Below are positions 11,446 through 23,820 of a stretch of DNA of 64,000 nucleotides, piece by piece. Made by a program: the position numbers and the translations under genes. The stretch lies in assembly GCA_013399855.1 (NCBI GenBank), contig VXAY01004286.1, positions 186,055-250,054 of the forward strand, in the 5' to 3' direction. The DNA is from Oxyruncus cristatus. Its lineage: Eukaryota; Chordata; Aves; Passeriformes; Cotingidae. A model generated the notes under the pieces. That model searched no databases. It saw only the letters and a list, made by a program, of their open reading frames with translations, and was not told the DNA's origin. Every line of letters begins with the position of its first letter. Position 1 is the first letter of the stretch.

Positions 11446-13769
11446 ATATTTTCCCCCGGAAACATGTGGGATACTAAGAGCAGAATTTTATTATACGTAG
11501 CAGAATCTTTTCTGTAGAGAACTGTCCAGTAGTGAAAAATCACTTACAGAAAAAGGGATATTTACAGAAAAATAAAATAATACTCGAATACAGAGAATAT
11601 TCAGGTGCTGCTTAAAACTTTGTAACTCACAAAAACAAATAAAGAAAATAATCAACTCTGGCAAGGAAAAATTGCTCTAAAATCTGAATGTTCAAGCCCA
11701 TAAAAATTGTTTTAAATGAAAACTCTGTTTTCACTCTGTTACAAAAAATTGCCAGATGAGCCTTGTTATCTTCCTCTTACATTTCATATTGTTACATGTT
11801 ATTAATTTTTATTCTGTTTTCTGCTCATAGGAGGGAAATATATTTTGACTGAAAGGACAAAAAAACCTTACCTTACTGTTTAATTTTTGACATCCAAAAA
11901 ATAATCAAGATTTTATGCTCTGATGAGACTCTGTGGAGTGCAAAAGAGGAATGAGGTCTCAAAAATGGAAGGGTAGTTCTGCAGGGTTAAATGTCCCATC
12001 AGATTTAGAAAATAGGAGGGACAGATGCTCTTTCTCACTCAGCTCGTGAGATCTTTAAACATAATACATTCAGCAAACCATCCTATTGATGTACCATATA
12101 CACTGAGATCATACCCTAACTCTGACTTTCTTAAATATATTAAGTATGACTTGATTGCCCTTTCTGTTTTGCTACATTAACAGAATTAAGGAGACTTTGT
12201 CAGTGAATTTTAATTCTCACTGTATTCTCACTATGCTTGCTGACACTAACAAAAACTGGTCAGAAACTTGATTGATAATGATAATAATAAACACCTACAT
12301 ATATAAATATAAAATATTTGAATATTTTTTAATGTTTCATAATTGTGGTCTCATTTTTTTTTTTTTGACAGTAATGTTAAGTAGGAAAAGTCACTACTAT
12401 TTTAATGCTGCCTATTACCAATGAAGATACATATGGGAAGTTAAAAAGGTCTTAGAAAACATTGAGAGTTCCAGGTACACTCTAACAGTAAAAAGATTGC
12501 ACTGTATCTTGCCTTTTCCCATGTGAGAGGCACAGATTGAGTTATTTCCTCACTCCTTCAGTCACTACCACTTCCCCAAAAAAATGAACAGTTTCCTAAA
12601 GGGCTTGAACAGGGAAGATATAGAGAATATATGAAAGGACAGATTGATCGTTTCGTTGGGCTTCATGGACAGGGGACATTCAGTGGTATACAGTAAAAAT
12701 TTTAGCTGTGAGGAAGATAGAGTTAGTGATGAAGTAAGGAGTTGTGGTTAACAATTTTTAAAGGAAAAATTTAGTGAGGAAAGCGGGAGACAGCAAAAGA
12801 AATTGCAACTTCTGGCAGTAAGAAAATGAGCCCAAAGTCTTTGAGAGAAGACACCTGACCAACAAGGTGAATGCCACCACTGTAGCTATTTGCATGGAAA
12901 CTTGCCAACAAGAGGGTGACTAAAAGGGAATCAGAGAAACTTAATGAAGACAAATTTAAATCAAGAAGCAAAAAGGAGCTCAATTCACCTTTCTGTGAGA
13001 ATCAGTTTGCAAGTTCCTCTGTCCATGCACTCCCCTGGAAGGTCCTTGATAGTGGCCATAGCCACCTGCTGCAGCTGTTGTATCATCTGAGAAATCCATT
13101 TCTCATTTTTCAAGCCTTTTTTTTTCACTCTCCTCCTTAACAAGGAAAACTGTTAAGGATAATTTGCATGTTAAGGATAAATGTTGCAGGATTTTACTAT
13201 TTTGAGGATAAGGTCAGGACTTCTGGAATAAGAAACATATCCTCTTGAAAGAATGTATGCTTATACTATAGGATACTTTAGCTGCGTGAATAGTACATTG
13301 CAATAAACCACAGCAATACAGTTTCATGTTTCTCATTATTTATTCATTACATTTTTATAGCAAAAATCTTCCACAAGTTGTCAGTGAGGATCCAGCCTTC
13401 CACATCATCCACCTCCCAGTGGGTCTGTTTAATCCACTTCAGGAGCAGGTTTTAAAGTCAAAACAAACCACTGTATTATGTTTCTAGAAGAACCATTAGT
13501 CTTTTTATAAGAAGCTTCTGATAGAGGAGCCAAAAATATCCTTTTCTTCTCTTAGCTTTTCATTGTAAAGGACAGAACAGATAAAAAGTTTATGAGGAAC
13601 ATATGAAGTAGGACTGGTGGCAACAAACAATGCCACAGTTTTGCAAGGTTTAATTATAATAACTTCCAATGTTAGTCTTCTATCCCAGGACTAAAAAAAT
13701 CTCTCTGTGAAAGCTCTGTCTCTTGAGTGTTTAATTTTTAAGTAGACTGAATGTGTCCTGATGGAAGTA
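11446..13769. other. AT-rich DNA, no gene seen
   Basis: No family recognised. Contains a T run at about 12355-12366 and a short ATAATAATAA run near 12279. The short overlapping frames near 12771-13140 are on opposite strands and not convincing. Confidence 0.55.
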
Positions 13770-14525
13770 AGTGATGAGTGCTGTCCCTGAGGGGTCCGCA
13801 CTGGGACAAGTGCTATTTAATAACTCCATCCATGAATGGGCAGCAGGATTGAGTGCACCCTCATTAAGTTTGCAGTGAATACCGAGTTGTGTGATGCAGT
13901 TTACACACCTTAAGGATGGGATGCCATCCAGAGACACTTGGACAACCTTGGGCAACCTTGAGAAGTGGGTCCATGGGAAGCTTATGAGGTTCAACATGGC
14001 CAAGTTCAAGGTGCTGCTTCTCAGTTGGAGCAACGCCTGAAATCAATACAGGCTGAGGTATGAGTAGATTGGGAGCAGCCCTGATGAGAAGGACTTGGGA
14101 GTGCTGGTGGATGAGGCTAGACATGAGCCATCACTATGCTCAGAAAAACAATTGTACCCTAGGCTGCATCAAAGAAGTATGGCCAGAAAGTCCAGGGAGG
14201 TGGTTCTGTCACTCTACTCCTCCCATGAGGAAAGTCTGAGAGAGTAGGGGTTGTTCAGTCAGGAGAAGAGAAGGCTCTGGGGAGACCTTATTGTGTATTG
14301 TGGCCTTTGGGTACTTGAAGGCAGCTTAAAAGCAAGATGGGGACAAGTGTTTTAGCAGGGTCTGTTGTGATAGGACAAAGGTTTCAGACAAAAGGAAGGT
14401 CAATGTAATTTAGACGTAAGGAATAATTATTTTTTACCATGAGAATGGTGAGACAGGTTGCCCAGGGAAGTAGTGGTTGCCCCAGTCACTGGAAGGGTTC
14501 AAGGCCAGTCTGGGCCAACACAAAA
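13770..14525 (+). mobile_element. CR1 LINE, late ORF2 and 3' UTR
   Basis: Forward CR1. It begins in the reverse transcriptase at GTGCTGTCCCTGAGGGGTC, passes the phrase AAGCTTATGAGGTTCAACATG (about 13977-13997) and the 3' UTR phrase GGTTGTTCAGTCAGGAGAAG (about 14248-14267), and ends near GCCAGTCTGG at 14513. The terminal octamer tail is absent, so the 3' end is lost. A second CR1 follows directly in the same orientation. Frames on minus at 13731-14124 are antisense. Confidence 0.85.
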
Positions 14526-14559
14526 GTCTGGATCAAGGAAAGCTTAAGCTTGGTGGAAG

Positions 14560-15199
14560 AGGATCAGATTAGGGGATACTGAAGCAAACTGGACATATGA
14601 AAATCCTGATATGACACACACATGAGTGTTGACAGATCTGGCTGAAATAATTTCTAGACCACTCTCAGTAAACTTTGAATGATCATGGAGAATTGGAGGA
14701 AAGCAAATGTCACTCTCATCTTCCATAAGGGTAGGCAGTAGGACCCAGGGAACTACAGCCCTGTCAGCTTAACCTCCATCTGTGGGAAGGTTAGTATTCA
14801 ACTAATCCTTGACAACATTTCTAGGCACACAAAAGAGAAGAAGGTGGTCAGGAGTAGTCAACATGACTTTACCAAGAAGAATTCATATTAACCAACCTGA
14901 GAGCCTCTTATGATGGCATGACTGTCTTGGCAGCTGAGGGGAGAACTGGGTATTTTATATCTTGACGTTCAGCACTATCTCCCATACCATCCTAAAAAAA
15001 CCTTTCCAATCTCAGGTTGGCTGAGCACAGCAACAAGTTTTCCAGAGATTTTGTGGAGTCACTATCCTCGAAAATAATAAAATCTTACTATACATGGTCC
15101 TGGGCAACCTGTTCTAGGTGATCCTGCTTGAGCAGGAGGAATTGGCAAGATGGCTTTCAGTGGTCCCTTCCAACCTCAGCCATTCAGTGATTCTGTAAC
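14560..15199 (+). mobile_element. CR1 LINE, RT segment joined to 3' tail
   Basis: A second forward CR1. The RT segment (about 14680-15000) includes GGACCCAGGGAACTACAGCC and CCAACCTGAGAGCC wording; an internal deletion then leads straight to the 3' UTR (GTCCTGGGCAACCTGTTCTAGGTG split at about 15097-15120) and the tail GGTCCCTTCCAACCTCAGCC ... GATTCTGTAA ending at 15199. It is a separate copy from the one on its left because it restarts upstream in the RT. Confidence 0.85.
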
Positions 15200-15339
15200 A
15201 CCTGCAGAAGCACTTGGCATTGTTACTGCACTTTGGGAAAAAAAGTCAGTAATTACGGACTTGGATTTTGAACAGAATGGGTACTTACTGATGACCAAAT
15301 CTATTATCTTGCAACCCTATGAGCCAAAGTCCTAAGGGA
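15200..15339. other. Short spacer between CR1 and LTR-like block
   Basis: No element recognised. The 61-codon frame at 15150-15335 starts inside the CR1 tail and is not a gene candidate. Confidence 0.5.
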
Positions 15340-16035
15340 GGGTCTTTGAGCTCTCCTTGGATGCAGCAGTCTGTTCCAGCACCTCCACCTGAGTGGAACA
15401 CATGTCAGAGCTTCCAAACCCTCAAGCCTGTGATACTCAAAGAATCAGCACTGATAACGAGGCTGATATCCTCCCCTGCCCTGTAAGGCCCTGGGTGTAA
15501 ACCACATGCTGCCCAAGGAGTTTTACTTGTATTTAATTCCAAGAGTTTGCCCACTGAACTTTTTCAGAGCCTTTAGTTCTTTAATACCTTGAATTCAAGT
15601 ACAGAGAATGCACTACAAATAGGGGTACACGTCACTTTACCTCTGTGTCTGTGAATTGGTTATGGTATGAATGTTACTATCCCAAATTTATAGTTGAGAC
15701 ATTGTTATAATTGTAGTAAATGCTGTTGAATTGCTTTGTAAATGTTAAAGTACTCAATGATTAACTGCTGCTAAACCCTTTTGCACCCTTATCTTTGCAT
15801 CCTTTTCAACCTTTGCACCCTTACCCCCTTTCTTATTCCCAGCTTTTGTGTAAATCATTACAAATTTCTTTTAATTTGATCCTCCTTTGTATGCTTTAAC
15901 CTGTACAGTAAGTAATAGAGTGAACCTTACCATCGAACTCTGTAAAGTCACATTTTCATAAATTCATATAAACCCTGTTTTTGCCAAGATCTTTGATGGT
16001 GTTTCTTTAAGTGGCCAAACCACTCATTCACAACA
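15340..16035 (+). mobile_element. LTR-like block, plus strand (3' edge at 16035)
   Basis: The segment 15880-16035 looks like the R-U5 end of an avian ERV LTR: a poly(A)-signal-like ATATAAACCCTG (15967-15978), then CTTTGATGGTGTTTCTTTAAGTG split across 16001-16022, and an end CACAACA with terminal CA at 16034-16035. The left part, with repeated TTTGCACCC-type phrases near 15780-15830, would be U3. The left edge is not defined and no target duplication was found. No internal ERV sequence is attached, so it would be a solo LTR. Confidence 0.45.
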
Positions 16036-18402
16036 CTCTCAGGGAGCAAATGTACAGGTGTCAACACTCAAAAATATGAAGGAAGTCTTCTATTAAAGAA
16101 CTAAAATTACTGGTAGCAACAGCAGTGAGAAAAGAGAAGGAGCACAGGTTTTAAAGTGCTATTTCAGTGATATTGAATCGGTTGGGTGAACTGAGAGAAT
16201 CAATGAACACCAAATATGACCACATGAATACTGTCCATACTCATTTGAGATGGGATATCAAGTCTCACTGAGACCTTCATTTACACAGCTTTATCTTTTG
16301 TATGAAAATTAATTTTGTTCATTTAATTTTGTTCACTGCATTTTAAAGGGCAACTCCTCTTCTTTGCTAACAAGTTTTAAGAATTATTTAAAGAAATCAA
16401 TTCTTTTTTTCAGAGCTGAGAAAAAGGAAGCAACTGAATTTAATATTGTTAAAATAGTTAAACTGAAATTTATGGCACTTTATGATACTTGTCAGTAAAA
16501 AATTAATGCCTAAGAGTCTACAAAGTAAATATTCATGATCCTTCACATTTATTTTAAAACATCCTTTTTTAGTGATAGAAGTGTAAACCAATACCATTCA
16601 TCAGGTGCAAAGGTAGATTTTTAAAGTTGGGTGTGGAGAGCAAAATTTTAGTTGTTAAATAATCTTAATAATGTGAAGGCTATCAAGGATTTTTAATGTA
16701 TCTTCTAATTTTGTCCACTATGGCCTCTTCCAGGTACTTGGAAAATCTGGTCTTGACACTGAATTCTAACTGCTGAGAGATATGGAACAGAAATACATTC
16801 ATTTGCTTTCTGAGCCACCATTTAAAACGTCAGGGAAAGATTTGCATTTTCTGCATTACATAGGAGAAAGTTAAAGCACTTTGTAGTATGTGTGCTGCAG
16901 TTAGAAAAGTCTGTAGCAACTAGTTAATTTTTTTTTTTTTTTTAATAATTCAGCTGCAGTACACCTAGCACAAAAGTATGAGTTAAAACAGGATATCCTA
17001 CAAATACCTGATAACTGTCTATGGTGTCCTACAACCAAGAGGGGGGGCAGACTCATTAATAGGAAGAAAATGACTACTCAGGTAACAGTGTTGGCACAGA
17101 AAGATAATGATAATCTCTCTGCATTCTGGATGGCTGCTACCAATTTCCTGTTTTCTAAATTGGCTTGGACTGAACCTGTAAGTTATTGTAGTTAGACATA
17201 TCCCAAGCACTTAATCTGATTTTCTGTTTGTGCAACTTAAATATTTTCTTTTAAAAGATTGTTATCTTTACATATAAGTGCTGGTTTTCTTTTTTTTTTT
17301 TTTTTCCAATTAAGATTTGAAAACCAGACTTGTTATTCTTCACTCTCACTTTCAGCCTCAGTTCTTGTCTGACTAGTTGAAGTACTGTAAATTGTAAAGC
17401 AAATCTTGAAGATATTGCTCACTGTAGTTTCCATGTGAAGAGCTTGATGCAATTACTACCTTTCTGGTTTTCAATAATGTATCTTGCATTAATCAGTACC
17501 CTACTGGAACAAGAGATACTGGTCTAAATTTGAATTGAAACAATGAATTTTAAAATGGTCATGTAACTTGCAGACCTATGAGGTTTTATCAGTATACCTG
17601 CACTGTAATAGTCAGTTCTGCTTACAGGTGGGCATCATCTACGTCTGATCTGGTAATGATATAGGTCTTACCTTTAGAGATTTGACTATATTTTGGAAAA
17701 TAAAGGACTTTTTCATCTTTCATATTGCAGATCTTTCTGATTTCATGCTGACTGTGAATGCCAGCATAATAGGTATGCCTGACACCTTAAAAGACAGTTA
17801 TTTAACATTAAAGGATGCTGCTTCATACAACTGTACTGCAGAATCCCTCCTGAGGTCCAGGACTGACCCATAAGCCAAAAGGACAATAGTGGTGGCAGTA
17901 CCATCACACCTTTTGTGGGACAAAGTCCTCCAGTCCTAATGTGATATTACAAGCCTGCCCTAGACAGCCTTTCTGCCCCACTTCATCTCTGAGATAAGGT
18001 TATAGACAGCAATTAGTCATTAGCCAGCAATTTCTGAAAGCATTTAGAGAGACAAACTTGGCCACCAGAACTTGATCTTCTTTGAACGAGGATGATTTCC
18101 GCCTTTATCAGCCATATCTGAGCTGTGCAGTAGTTTGTAATGATTTAAATGCCATAGAACAGGATCATAAAATATAATTCATGGCAGAGAAGTCCTCAAT
18201 CTGGGCCTGCCTGTTGATCCTAAACCTTCCTTAGAACTACAGAAAACACCTAATATTTTTGGATGCAACGAATTCTGAAATATATGCATAATCTTGGTGT
18301 CTGTCCTTTAAAACGTTGCCAAAGCTTGTAATTACCTCTTATTGCTTCAGACTAAGTTTTTACTTCATTAAAGTTGAAAAAGTAACATAAACACAGTCAG
18401 TT
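16036..18402. other. AT-rich DNA, no gene seen
   Basis: Holds a 15-bp direct repeat (TTAATTTTGTTCA twice, 16309-16336), T runs at 16928-16943 and 17291-17306, and otherwise nothing recognised. The passage 17830-18010 is less AT-rich and could be an old repeat I cannot name. Confidence 0.5.
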
Positions 18403-18443
18403 GGTGTGTCTTCCAACTCAACATATACTGTGATTCTGTGATA
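18403..18443 (+). mobile_element. CR1 3' tail, 41 bp
   Basis: TTCCAACTCAACATATACTG followed by TGATTCTGTGAT is the terminal piece of a CR1, ending in the octamer-type repeat. Only the extreme 3' end was inserted or survives, which is usual for CR1 because reverse transcription starts at the 3' end. Confidence 0.65.
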
Positions 18444-18895
18444 CTTATTTGCACACATTGTTTCTTCTTTTCATGAAAACACACACAGATTTATAGATTT
18501 TTATAGGTGTGGATGTACAGACACTCTTATACATCTAAAATTAATCAAGCCCGTAATTGCAAGGATTTTTTACTGAATGTATAAGTCGAAAAACTAATTT
18601 GCAAATTAAACTGCCTGAACTTGACATCAACATCTAAATCTACAAATGTAGAAGACCTTAATAAAGAGTTTAGAAGGGTTCCTTTTCTACCTGGAATCAG
18701 ATGGAATCCATATTGTTTCTGTAGCAAGCAATCTAATTAAATTAACTTTACTACAAAGTCTGCATGGCTTGGCTAGACTTAAATGCTTGTGCTACAGGTT
18801 GGGTTTTAAGAGCTTGGAACTACTCTGCCCATTTATTTATGGCAGAAACGTGGGAAAATAATTTTTCAGTATGATTTTGGAAAGAACAGAGTGGA
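18444..18895. other. Unassigned spacer
   Basis: No gene or repeat family recognised. Confidence 0.5.
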
Positions 18896-18985
18896 ATAGA
18901 GAAGAGAAGAGAATAGAAGAGAATAGAATAGAATAGAATAGAATAGAATAGAATAGAATAGAATAGAATAGAATAGAATAGAATA
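18896..18985. repeat. (GAATA)n microsatellite, 13 perfect units at the end
   Basis: From 18921 to 18985 there are thirteen uninterrupted GAATA units; 18896-18920 is an imperfect GAATA/GAAGA lead-in. It abuts the 3' end of the minus-strand CR1 at 18986, so it is the expanded pentamer tail of that CR1 (minus: TATTC). A run of AT-rich pentamers this pure is expected to be length-variable. The Leu/Phe/Tyr/Ser frames across it on minus are artefacts of the repeat. Confidence 0.95.
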
Positions 18986-19350
18986 AATTTCAATTGGAAG
19001 GGGCATCTCAATGATCATCCAGTCCAACTGCCTGAGCATTTCAGGGCTGACCAAAATGTAATGTGTGTTTTTAAGAACGTTGCACAAATGCCTCTTAAAC
19101 ACTGACAGATTTGGGGTATCAAACAACTCTCTAGGAGGCCTGTTCCAGCATCTGACCTCCCTGCCATTAAAAAAAAGGTTCCTAATATCAAGAATCTTCC
19201 CAGATGAAGCTTTGACCCATTCCCATGAGTGCTGCCACTTGATCTCAGGGAGACCAGCCTGGCAGCTCCCTCTCCCTGTCCCCTCCTCACAAATCTGTAG
19301 AGAGCAATGTGGTCGCCCCTTCTTTTCTCCAAACTATACAAAAGAAAAGT
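18986..19350 (-). mobile_element. CR1 LINE, 3' UTR and tail, minus
   Basis: Reversed CR1 3' end: AATTTCAATTGGAAGGGGCAT then CAATGATCATCCAGTCCAAC at the left, through GGCCTGTTCCAGCATCTGAC (about 19137-19156) to GAGAGCAATGTGGTCGCCCC (19300-19319). This is the CR1 subtype with pentamer tail rather than the ATTCTRTG octamer tail; the plus-strand copy ending at 36650 has the same tail type. The 175-codon plus frame 19065-19592 merely runs across it. Confidence 0.85.
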
Positions 19351-22300
19351 CTGTACTCGGTACAAGAAGCAAGCTCATCCTGGGCTTGAAGCATCCTGGA
19401 AAGGTAACTTCAGGATTTCTGGAGAAGAGATTTGCATCATCTTTGTTCACTCTTGCAGTGTTTGGGGAATGTGATGCCTTAGGGAGCTTTGGGGAGTGGA
19501 GGAGGATAAATGCAGCAAGAATGTACTTTTGTCACATCAACAACTCCTCACCTGAATTCAGCTGTTTTTTGTCAAGAGGTCACTGCTATTAAGCTCCTCT
19601 TTGCCTTTCTGGCAAAGACAAAAATTTGTAGCAGCCTAGTAGTCACCAGTATAACCTTTAATCTTAAAATCAGATTGAACTGTGGCTAACAGTAATAGAA
19701 GATAAAAAAATTTATGAATTGAATAATATGTTTCTTAAACAGTATTAGGCTACCTTTGACTGCTTTTCTCTTGTAAACTGTGTGTGAAAACTGATGAATA
19801 TGCTTTTAGCAAAGAAACCACACGCACATTACAGCTTGTGCCTACCATTATCTCAAATAATATAATTTGTAAACACTAGCATGTTTGCAGGATTCACCAC
19901 ACAGGCCTTTATAGTCTCTGTGACAGAGAAAGGCATATTTTTCCACAAGATGCTCCCAAGTCATGTAGCTTTTCTAATAACCCCTGTCCACTACAGACAT
20001 AGATACCAAGCTATCCATTGTATGACTGGAGGAACTAAGAAACCATGGAATGATTTTGAAAATTTTTCTGCCTATGTAAGAAATCTAAATCTTATATTTC
20101 AGTGTCCAAGAAAGAGCTTTAACATTGCTACTCTGACCAATGCTTGTTGTCAATGTATCAAAACAGGCCTTCAAAAGCATTTTTAGAAAAACTTAAAGGC
20201 AGCACTCCAGTACTCAGTTCACCTTTGCAGACAGGTTTTGTGTCTTCAGACCAGTTCTTGTCCATTTCTTGTACCTTTAGCTTAACAGAACCAACATGGA
20301 AGGTTGCATAAGACCCCTGAACTATATTCCTGGTAGATAATATTGTGTTTTCTGTTCATTGTGAAGAAGGTGATTTAGTATCATATAGTCTACTATATAC
20401 TGTGCCCCCTAGATTCATAGTGTTCTGGAACAAAAATATAGTCTCAATACTGCAACGAAATAGCATCTGAAACAGAGAAATCAGGAGCTGTTTATAAAGC
20501 AAATAACTTTGGTGTATTTTGGGTTCTTGGTTTCTGTACTTTGTCCCATGTTCATGGTCAGTGAAACTGAGAGAAAAAGCAGCCTGAAAAAACTGCAGGA
20601 TTTGTCACCAAGTTCATTTGACTCAGCTCTGAGTGAACTGTCCATAAGCACTGCATCAGGTAGCTAAATAAATATCAAAAAAGTGAATTTGTTGTTACAT
20701 GTATCTCTTGTAGTCCCATAGCACAGAGAAATACACCATCTTCTTCTGACTTTAAATCACAGCTAGTGCAGAAGAAGCTACACAGTCATGCTGGGATTCG
20801 AAGTCTTTACGAAAAAAGTAGAGGGATTTTGCATGAAGTTATAAACAGAGGCACTCTGAAGGTTAAATGAAAGTCTGCTTCCTTCAATGCCCCTCTGTGC
20901 TGTGAGCAGAATGCAGTTGGGGAGATCCATGGGAAAATTTTAGCCCTAAGCAAATGTACCAAAGTATTGCTACGATAAAACAGATATTGAAGATAGCTTA
21001 AAAATGTCCTTGTCAACCTGCTGCAAGTTAAAAGTGAAATCTCTGGAACATCATGTTGTAGAAAAACACAACCTCAATGTATTTAGGTCATTCATGAATC
21101 TGATTCAAAGTACTAAATGTAAGACACATTTGTTGATATAACTTCCCAGTTTTCAATTCTGTGTTTAGTTTTACTGTCCAGAATTCACAGAAAAATATTC
21201 ACATACTTTAAAATGGTACTCATTGGTATTTCTGAGCAGGACATCAGTGATCATAGACGCACAGTGACTGAACAGACCTTCAAAAACTTGAAAAAGGATA
21301 CTGTGAAACAAATGAGAGAACCATTTCTGTACTGACTGGACTTACAAAGGATGTTTCTGACAGTTGTATGTATATCTGTATTTAGCTGTGAGGGTATAAT
21401 CAGTATGGGAATGATAGTTAAATACTGAAGCTCAGTTAGATTGAAAGGTAATAAAGACTATTACCTTTCAAAAGAGCATTTCATTCCTTTCTTTGTATTA
21501 TCATAACAGTCAGTCCTCACTTTTCCTACGATTGTTTGTTCACCATCTTTTTCCATAGGAATTTATAATCCTTGAATTAAATACAATGATTTTTCAAACA
21601 GCCCTTTTTTTTCTTTTTCCCCTATTATTTAGCCTTTCTGTGGTAGACTGCGCTACACTCTTGTAGCCAAGCTGGTGAAGAGCACCCTGTAGGAGCAGGA
21701 AGCCTTGTTCAGTGCCTTCTGGGGCCCTGAGGTGTGTAAGGCAAGCCACAGCCATGCTACTGCAGCATACTTTTAAAAGTTTCCCTGTTAGTGAAGCCCA
21801 ACAGTGACCTTTTACTGTTCTCAGACTCTTAAGGCAGTTATTGATTGCATTACAAGTGCTGTACCTCTCCTGTGTGCTGTGGTCAATAAAGAAACTCCAA
21901 ATAGAAGACAGCTTATATACTCTGTTAGTTGCATTTATTCTTGTCAGTGTCTAATAATAAGGTGTCATGGTAGCTTCACACGTGATGAAACGTGCTAAAT
22001 TGAGAAAAAATGAGGACACAGATTAAGAATACTTGAAAGTAGACTGTGTCTCCATTACTTTTCTTCACACCAATTTCTGTCAGAAAAAGAGTAGTCAGTC
22101 AAGTCCAGCAGAGTTCCAGCAGAGTTTGGATGTCCCCCAAAGTCTTGTATTACCCATTTCTTTTAAGAGTCACTTTGTGACTCTTCACTGTGTCATCAAA
22201 CTTATAAGAATTTTTTTTCATATTCAATTACCATATTGTTCTACGGGAATTGTCTTGTTTGTATAACATCCCCTTTCACTTACTTAATGCTAACCTTTGA

Positions 22301-23820
22301 CAATGCTGTGTCTAGTATCTTTGTTTTGTGGCTTAGTATTTCCCCTTTTCACTGTAACAAATGCCTAGACTCCCTCACTGAATTGTGTATTTTGTAAATG
22401 AATAAACAGTCCATAGTCTGAGACTCTGCACCCTTGATTTGGAAAGTCCTACATCCTGAAAAATAATCAAGGAATACGTTAGTGGAAATCAGTGAATAAA
22501 TAACATTTTTCTCATCAGAAATAGAGTTAGGTCCACCAACACATTCATATATCTTGTCAAGTATTTATAGCTCTCTCTTTAGACACCTGTGATCCTTAGC
22601 TGTATCTCAAATACAGGTTTGAAGGACAAGTTGTCGAGGGTAGTAAGTCCATATTTTTGCTTACTGTAAAGCAGGATGAAAATTTATGTGCTATATATAT
22701 ATTTTTCATTAATCTGCTATTTAAAAATGCATCAACATGACATATATGTGTATAGTTTGAGTTTGGTTTTCAAACAAGGGAAACAATTTTATCTCATGTT
22801 TTCCCTCACTTGAGTCGAACTTCATCTTACTAAACTGACTCAATTTAGCACTGTAATCTACTCTGGTGATTATTTTGCATTTGGAATATAAGAAATTTGA
22901 CAGCGTTACAAAGGTTCAGGAAGGCAGAAAGTAGAAGAGAAAAAAAGAGGAAAAAAAGGACCAGTATATATGCATATTATATTTGTATATACATACATCT
23001 TCTCTAGAAGTTTGGGTTTTTTTAATAACTCAGAATACCTGGTGGGGTAGCTAAATTTGGTGTAGTTCCAAAATAACAGGCTAGGCTTGACTATTAACAG
23101 AAGTCTGTTCAAGACTTGGCATAGCATCACATTGCAAAAAGACACATCAGCACTCTTGAGATTGTAAGTCATGCACAACTGGAAAGGGCCAGGTGAAAGA
23201 GCTCAGAAGAACTCAAAAGCATGCTTTAAATAAATACATATAAAAGCCAACCAGAGTTAAGGATGCAACTCTTTCATGAATATACGTATCAGTCTAAAGC
23301 TTTATATTAAATCCTATCCCAAGACACAAGCAGAAGCAGAGCAAAAGAAATAGACATACATATGCACAAAGGCAATGACATCAAGTAGCACCTTCTCTAC
23401 CACTTATAAACACAATTTATGATAATCCTATGGACATTCAGTATTGCTCTCCTTGTGGTTTTGACTGATCTGTTTTGTTTTGATTTTGTTTGGTTGTTTT
23501 TCGGTTTTGGTGGGGAGGAGTTTGGGGCTTTTGGTTTTGTTTTTGGTCATGTTATTTTTTTCTACAGGGAAATCAGACCGTTACATCAAAATCTTCAAAA
23601 CCAGAATACAGGCTTTATGTAGCAATGGGAGTTGGAGAATTCATGTATTTCTCCTATATGCAGAAATCAGAAAACACGTGTCATTCCAGGTTTTAGGGAA
23701 TTGGTGTCCTAAATTGCTTGCATCCACACACTTATCCATCACAGATAATTTTGAAATTTCCTGACAAGATCTGTTTTTCTACTTGCACAAAAGCTGTTTC
23801 CCTTCAGCTGTGTCCCAGGA
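19351..23820. other. AT-rich DNA; one perfect hairpin, one G/T tract
   Basis: No gene or repeat family recognised in about 4.5 kb. Notable pieces: a perfect inverted repeat at 21441-21471; a G/T-rich tract at 23464-23552; and a good-looking splice acceptor (TTATTTTTTTCTACAG, ending 23571) without a good donor. Frames 19881-20186 and 22033-22266 resemble nothing known. Confidence 0.5.
21441..21471. repeat. Perfect 13-bp inverted repeat with 5-nt loop
   Basis: Left arm TTGAAAGGTAATA (21441-21453), loop AAGAC, right arm TATTACCTTTCAA (21459-21471). All 13 pairs match. It could form a hairpin in RNA or single-stranded DNA. No flanking target duplication or terminal repeat structure was recognised. 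Confidence 0.9.

Noticed and set aside
19065..19592. 175-codon plus-strand open frame
   Set aside because: It runs antisense across a CR1 3' UTR and then unrelated DNA; composition and lack of similarity do not support a gene.
23464..23622. Phe/Gly/Val-rich frame suggesting a membrane protein
   Set aside because: Generated by the G/T-rich low-complexity tract, with two overlapping open frames of similar kind.
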